NCBI GenBank assembly: GCA_024233515.1
Contig: JACKPO010000001.1
Location: 124,001 to 188,000, forward strand
Direction of reading: 5' to 3'
Length of the DNA stretch: 64,000 bases
DNA from: Chlamydiales bacterium
GTDB lineage: Bacteria; Chlamydiota; Chlamydiia; Chlamydiales; Simkaniaceae
Shown: positions 62,018 to 64,000 of the stretch, piece by piece
Numbering within the stretch: position 1 is the first letter of the stretch
Layout: the number at the start of each line of letters is the position of its first letter
Made by a program: the position numbers and the translations under genes
Notes under the pieces: generated by a model
Databases searched by the model: none
What the model was told of the DNA's origin: nothing
What the model saw: only the letters and a program-made list of their open reading frames with translations

Positions 62018-62365
62018 ATGTCAGGGTTATTAAAAATTTTACCAACACTAAGTGCAGATCAAATTAGAAAGATTGCTGATTCTTACACTCAAGACGTTGT
62101 AAAGCATGAATCGAACGCTCATTGGTTCCATGTTGCGACATTAGTCTCAGTCGTTATCGCAACCGTCGGATACCATACTAGCCAACCTGTTGAGGAGAAG
62201 GATCCCAAAGCCTCATCTTGGACGAATCGTTTTTTACGCACCTGTTTCGTCTGGGGAGGGATTGCTACAGCCTATTGCTTTGCTAAACACATTCTGGCTC
62301 ATTCCAAAATGGACCACGCGATAGAGATGCGCCGTTTTTGTGTTGAACTTCTGAGCGATCAATAA
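62018..62365 (+). CDS. Small two-helix membrane protein, unknown
   Basis: 115 residues from ATG 62018, preceded by an ideal GGGAGG seven bases upstream. Two hydrophobic helices (about 31-48 and 69-88) are separated by a charged loop, and the N-terminal 28 residues are amphipathic. A bilobed hydrophobic stretch is a feature of chlamydial inclusion-membrane proteins, but these helices lie about 20 residues apart rather than forming a tight hairpin. No family recognised. Confidence 0.62.
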   Translation: MSGLLKILPTLSADQIRKIADSYTQDVVKHESNAHWFHVATLVSVVIATVGYHTSQPVEEKDPKASSWTNRFLRTCFVWGGIATAYCFAKHILAHSKMDHAIEMRRFCVELLSDQ

Positions 62366-62368
62366 GGG

Positions 62369-62397
62369 TTGAAGGTAATCAACTTTTCGGTTAGAAT
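62369..62397 (+). promoter_or_regulatory. Promoter of the DUF2709-tsaE-engB operon
   Basis: TTGAAG (62369-62374) and TAGAAT (62392-62397) are separated by 17 bases, 32 bases before the start codon. Confidence 0.55.
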
Positions 62398-62429
62398 TGC
62401 TGAACTAGATTCAGATAAAGGATAGATAA

Positions 62430-63155
62430 ATGGCGAGCGTTGCCCTTACTAAAAGCTTGAAAGAACTCCTAGTGGATTATTTAAAGAGACACAGAAAAGC
62501 TGATCTCTTAACCACTTACTTCTATTTTCTAGAAAAGAAGTACAACATTCAACCTGTTCTTTTCCTAAGACAAAAAACGATTTTCCAAAGTAAAACGCAG
62601 CTCCTTAAAAAGCTTGAAGAAGAGGGAAAACTCTGGCGTGAAACCGAGATCATGATCCAGGTCGGCACGCAATCGGTCAACGAAAATACAAAAAAGATTT
62701 ATATCTGCCCTTTTACTGGTAAAGTTTTTGGAGATAACACCCACCCAAATCCCCAAGATGCAATCTATGACTGGGTTTCAAATTGCCCAGAAAATAAAGA
62801 GCGGATCGATGGGATGAAGGTGAAGCGTTTCTTCGTTTCAGAAGATCCTGAAGTGATCAAAAACTACATTCAAAAGCGGCGCGAACCTATCACGAAGATT
62901 GTTTTCTCTTCAGGAGTAACCGGCAAACTTTTCAATAGTAAGCAAGCCGTCATCGATGACTTTGAGAAAAACCAGCTTAAAGCAATGGAGCTGGTCGATG
63001 TCCCAGGACAAAACCGCTTCAAAATCGAAGACCATTTCTTAGCCTTTATCCAAGAACAACTCGATGATACCAAAATTTCGGGATTCGTCGAAGAGATGAG
63101 CAATCACGATGAGTTCAAAACTCACGTCGACCGCTGGATCGAAGAAAATCAATAA
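62430..63155 (+). CDS. Chlamydia-specific conserved protein (DUF2709-like)
   Basis: 241 residues that look like the chlamydial DUF2709 family (CT538 of C. trachomatis, from memory), both by text (IYICPFTGKVFGDNTHPNPQDAIYDWVS) and by position next to tsaE. No membrane segment or signal peptide. The cysteines in ICPF and NCPE could bind a metal, but that is a guess. Starts at ATG 62430 after AGGATAGATAA. The end overlaps tsaE by 47 bases. Confidence 0.8.
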   Translation: MASVALTKSLKELLVDYLKRHRKADLLTTYFYFLEKKYNIQPVLFLRQKTIFQSKTQLLKKLEEEGKLWRETEIMIQVGTQSVNENTKKIYICPFTGKVFGDNTHPNPQDAIYDWVSNCPENKERIDGMKVKRFFVSEDPEVIKNYIQKRREPITKIVFSSGVTGKLFNSKQAVIDDFEKNQLKAMELVDVPGQNRFKIEDHFLAFIQEQLDDTKISGFVEEMSNHDEFKTHVDRWIEENQ

Positions 63156-63564
63156 GTTTGTCTCTTCCTCTCCTGAGGAAACGGCTGCGATTGGGCAAGA
63201 TATTGCTCGCAGCTTGACGGGAAATGAACTGATTTGCCTGCATGGTGATTTAGGAGCGGGAAAAACGACCCTTTCTAAGGGACTTATTTCAGCCTTTGCC
63301 AAAGTTCCACCTCACGAAGTGAACAGTCCTACCTTCACCTATTTAAATGTCTATGAGGGAGAAAAGACCGTTTTTCACTTTGATTGCTACCGACTCAATG
63401 GAGAAGAAGATTTTTGGGAAAAGGGGTTTGACGAGTACTTTGGAGAGCTTTGTCTGATTGAGTGGTCTGAAAAGATTGAAAAAGCTCTTCCCACAAAGCG
63501 TATCAATATTACCATCAGCTATCATGGAGAAACTGGAAGGGAGATTACAATTGAAACGGATTGA
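63109..63564 (+). CDS. tsaE: tRNA threonylcarbamoyladenosine synthesis ATPase TsaE
   Basis: 151 residues. The P-loop CLHGDLGAGKTTLSKG, the SPTFTYLNVYEG switch segment and FHFDCYRL then CLIEWSEKIE are the TsaE (YjeE) landmarks. It is needed for the t6A modification of tRNAs. ATG 63109 lies inside the preceding gene; no alternative start codon occurs before the conserved part, so the overlap is real or the start is an unusual codon. Downstream engB begins within its last codons. Confidence 0.88.
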   Translation: MSSKLTSTAGSKKINKFVSSSPEETAAIGQDIARSLTGNELICLHGDLGAGKTTLSKGLISAFAKVPPHEVNSPTFTYLNVYEGEKTVFHFDCYRLNGEEDFWEKGFDEYFGELCLIEWSEKIEKALPTKRINITISYHGETGREITIETD

Positions 63565-64000
63565 ATTCAAAACGGCCACTTTCTTAACGTCGGCCCTAAA
63601 AACAGATGAACTCCCAGAGATTAAGCTGCCCGAAATTGCAGTGGTTGGTCGCTCCAACGTCGGAAAATCTTCCCTGATCAATCATCTTCTCCGCTCGAAT
63701 AAAGTGGCGAAAGTGTCTGCAACCCCCGGAAAAACTCAGCGGATCAACTACTTTGTTATTGATGAATCTCTTCTCCTTGTCGATCTCCCTGGCTACGGCT
63801 ATGCAAAAACCTCTAAGAGTTTACAAGAAGAGTGGGGGATATGGATTGATAAGTATCTGAAAGGACGAGGACTGAAGCTCATCCTGTTTCTTCTTGATTC
63901 TCGGCGTGAACTCACTCCAGAAGATCGACAGTTTCTTGAGTGGGCATTCTTCGAAAAGATTCCCCTCCTTCTCATTTTAACTAAGGGTGATAAGCTGAAT
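63551..64000 (+). CDS. engB: Ribosome biogenesis GTPase EngB/YsxC (cut by window end)
   Basis: The first 150 residues of a YihA/YsxC-type GTPase: G1 VVGRSNVGKSSLINHLL, G2/switch SATPGKTQRINYFVID, G3 DLPGYGYAKTSK and G4 beginning LTKGDKLN at the edge. The start is TTG 63551, with GGGAG eight bases upstream and a 14-base overlap with tsaE. The typical length is about 200 residues, so roughly a quarter is missing. It acts in 50S assembly. Confidence 0.9.
   Translation, partial: MKRIEFKTATFLTSALKTDELPEIKLPEIAVVGRSNVGKSSLINHLLRSNKVAKVSATPGKTQRINYFVIDESLLLVDLPGYGYAKTSKSLQEEWGIWIDKYLKGRGLKLILFLLDSRRELTPEDRQFLEWAFFEKIPLLLILTKGDKLN

Overview
The window is chromosomal DNA of a chlamydia-like bacterium (phylum Chlamydiae), most probably Simkania negevensis or a close relative. 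Two things point there. The 23S rRNA gene carries a group I intron with a LAGLIDADG ORF directly after the base equivalent to E. coli U1931, which I recall as the position reported for Simkania. The protein genes also keep the Chlamydiaceae order: kdsD, 2-oxoacid dehydrogenase E2, gltT-like, lpxK, SpoU methylase, SAM methylase, nrdR, dksA, lspA, metal ABC transporter, rplU, rpmA and obgE correspond, from memory, to C. trachomatis CT399-CT420. The right end (FKBP/mip, a DUF2709-like protein, tsaE) matches the CT537-CT541 neighbourhood.

Layout. 1-1.4 kb: two unknown reverse-strand genes. 1.5-7.99 kb: one complete rRNA operon on the reverse strand (promoter with A-tract, 16S, tRNA-free spacer, 23S with intron, 5S, terminator). 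8.2-23.2 kb: a GT61-like protein, NhaD antiporter, KdsD, isocitrate dehydrogenase, the operon gmhA-lpxK-glutamate symporter-E2 for LPS and central metabolism, a second symporter paralogue, an RRM protein and a 744-residue coiled-coil protein. 23.3-28.4 kb: conserved rRNA-modification genes interrupted by an AlbA_2-type regulator, a HigBA-like toxin-antitoxin pair and a class II Fic protein. 28.4-32.6 kb: methyltransferase, cinA, lspA, dksA, nrdR, tRNA-Ser. 32.8-38.6 kb: a metal ABC transporter, a membrane-anchored PP2C phosphatase, rplU-rpmA and obgE. 38.7-42.9 kb: a complete two-partner secretion pair. 43.0-54.1 kb: an RHS polymorphic-toxin island inserted between a permease and a DUF1653 gene. 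54.3-57.3 kb: APH-like kinase, methyltransferase, an IS630 element and a 5'-truncated FKBP. 57.3-64 kb: ispF, murA, epmB-like, argS, a DUF2709-like gene, tsaE and engB (cut by the window end).

Main observation. Three accessory modules (AlbA_2 gene, toxin-antitoxin pair, RHS island) are each bounded by a direct duplication of the end of the neighbouring host gene (60 bp at about 87% identity, 44 bp at 100%, and 296 bp at about 98%). None has a visible integrase, and each leaves one intact host gene and one remnant. Short palindromic MITE-like elements lie in or beside these regions. The RHS locus also keeps a 20-residue stub of an older toxin tail directly before an orphan immunity-type gene. 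All identifications come from reading motifs by eye; no database search was run.
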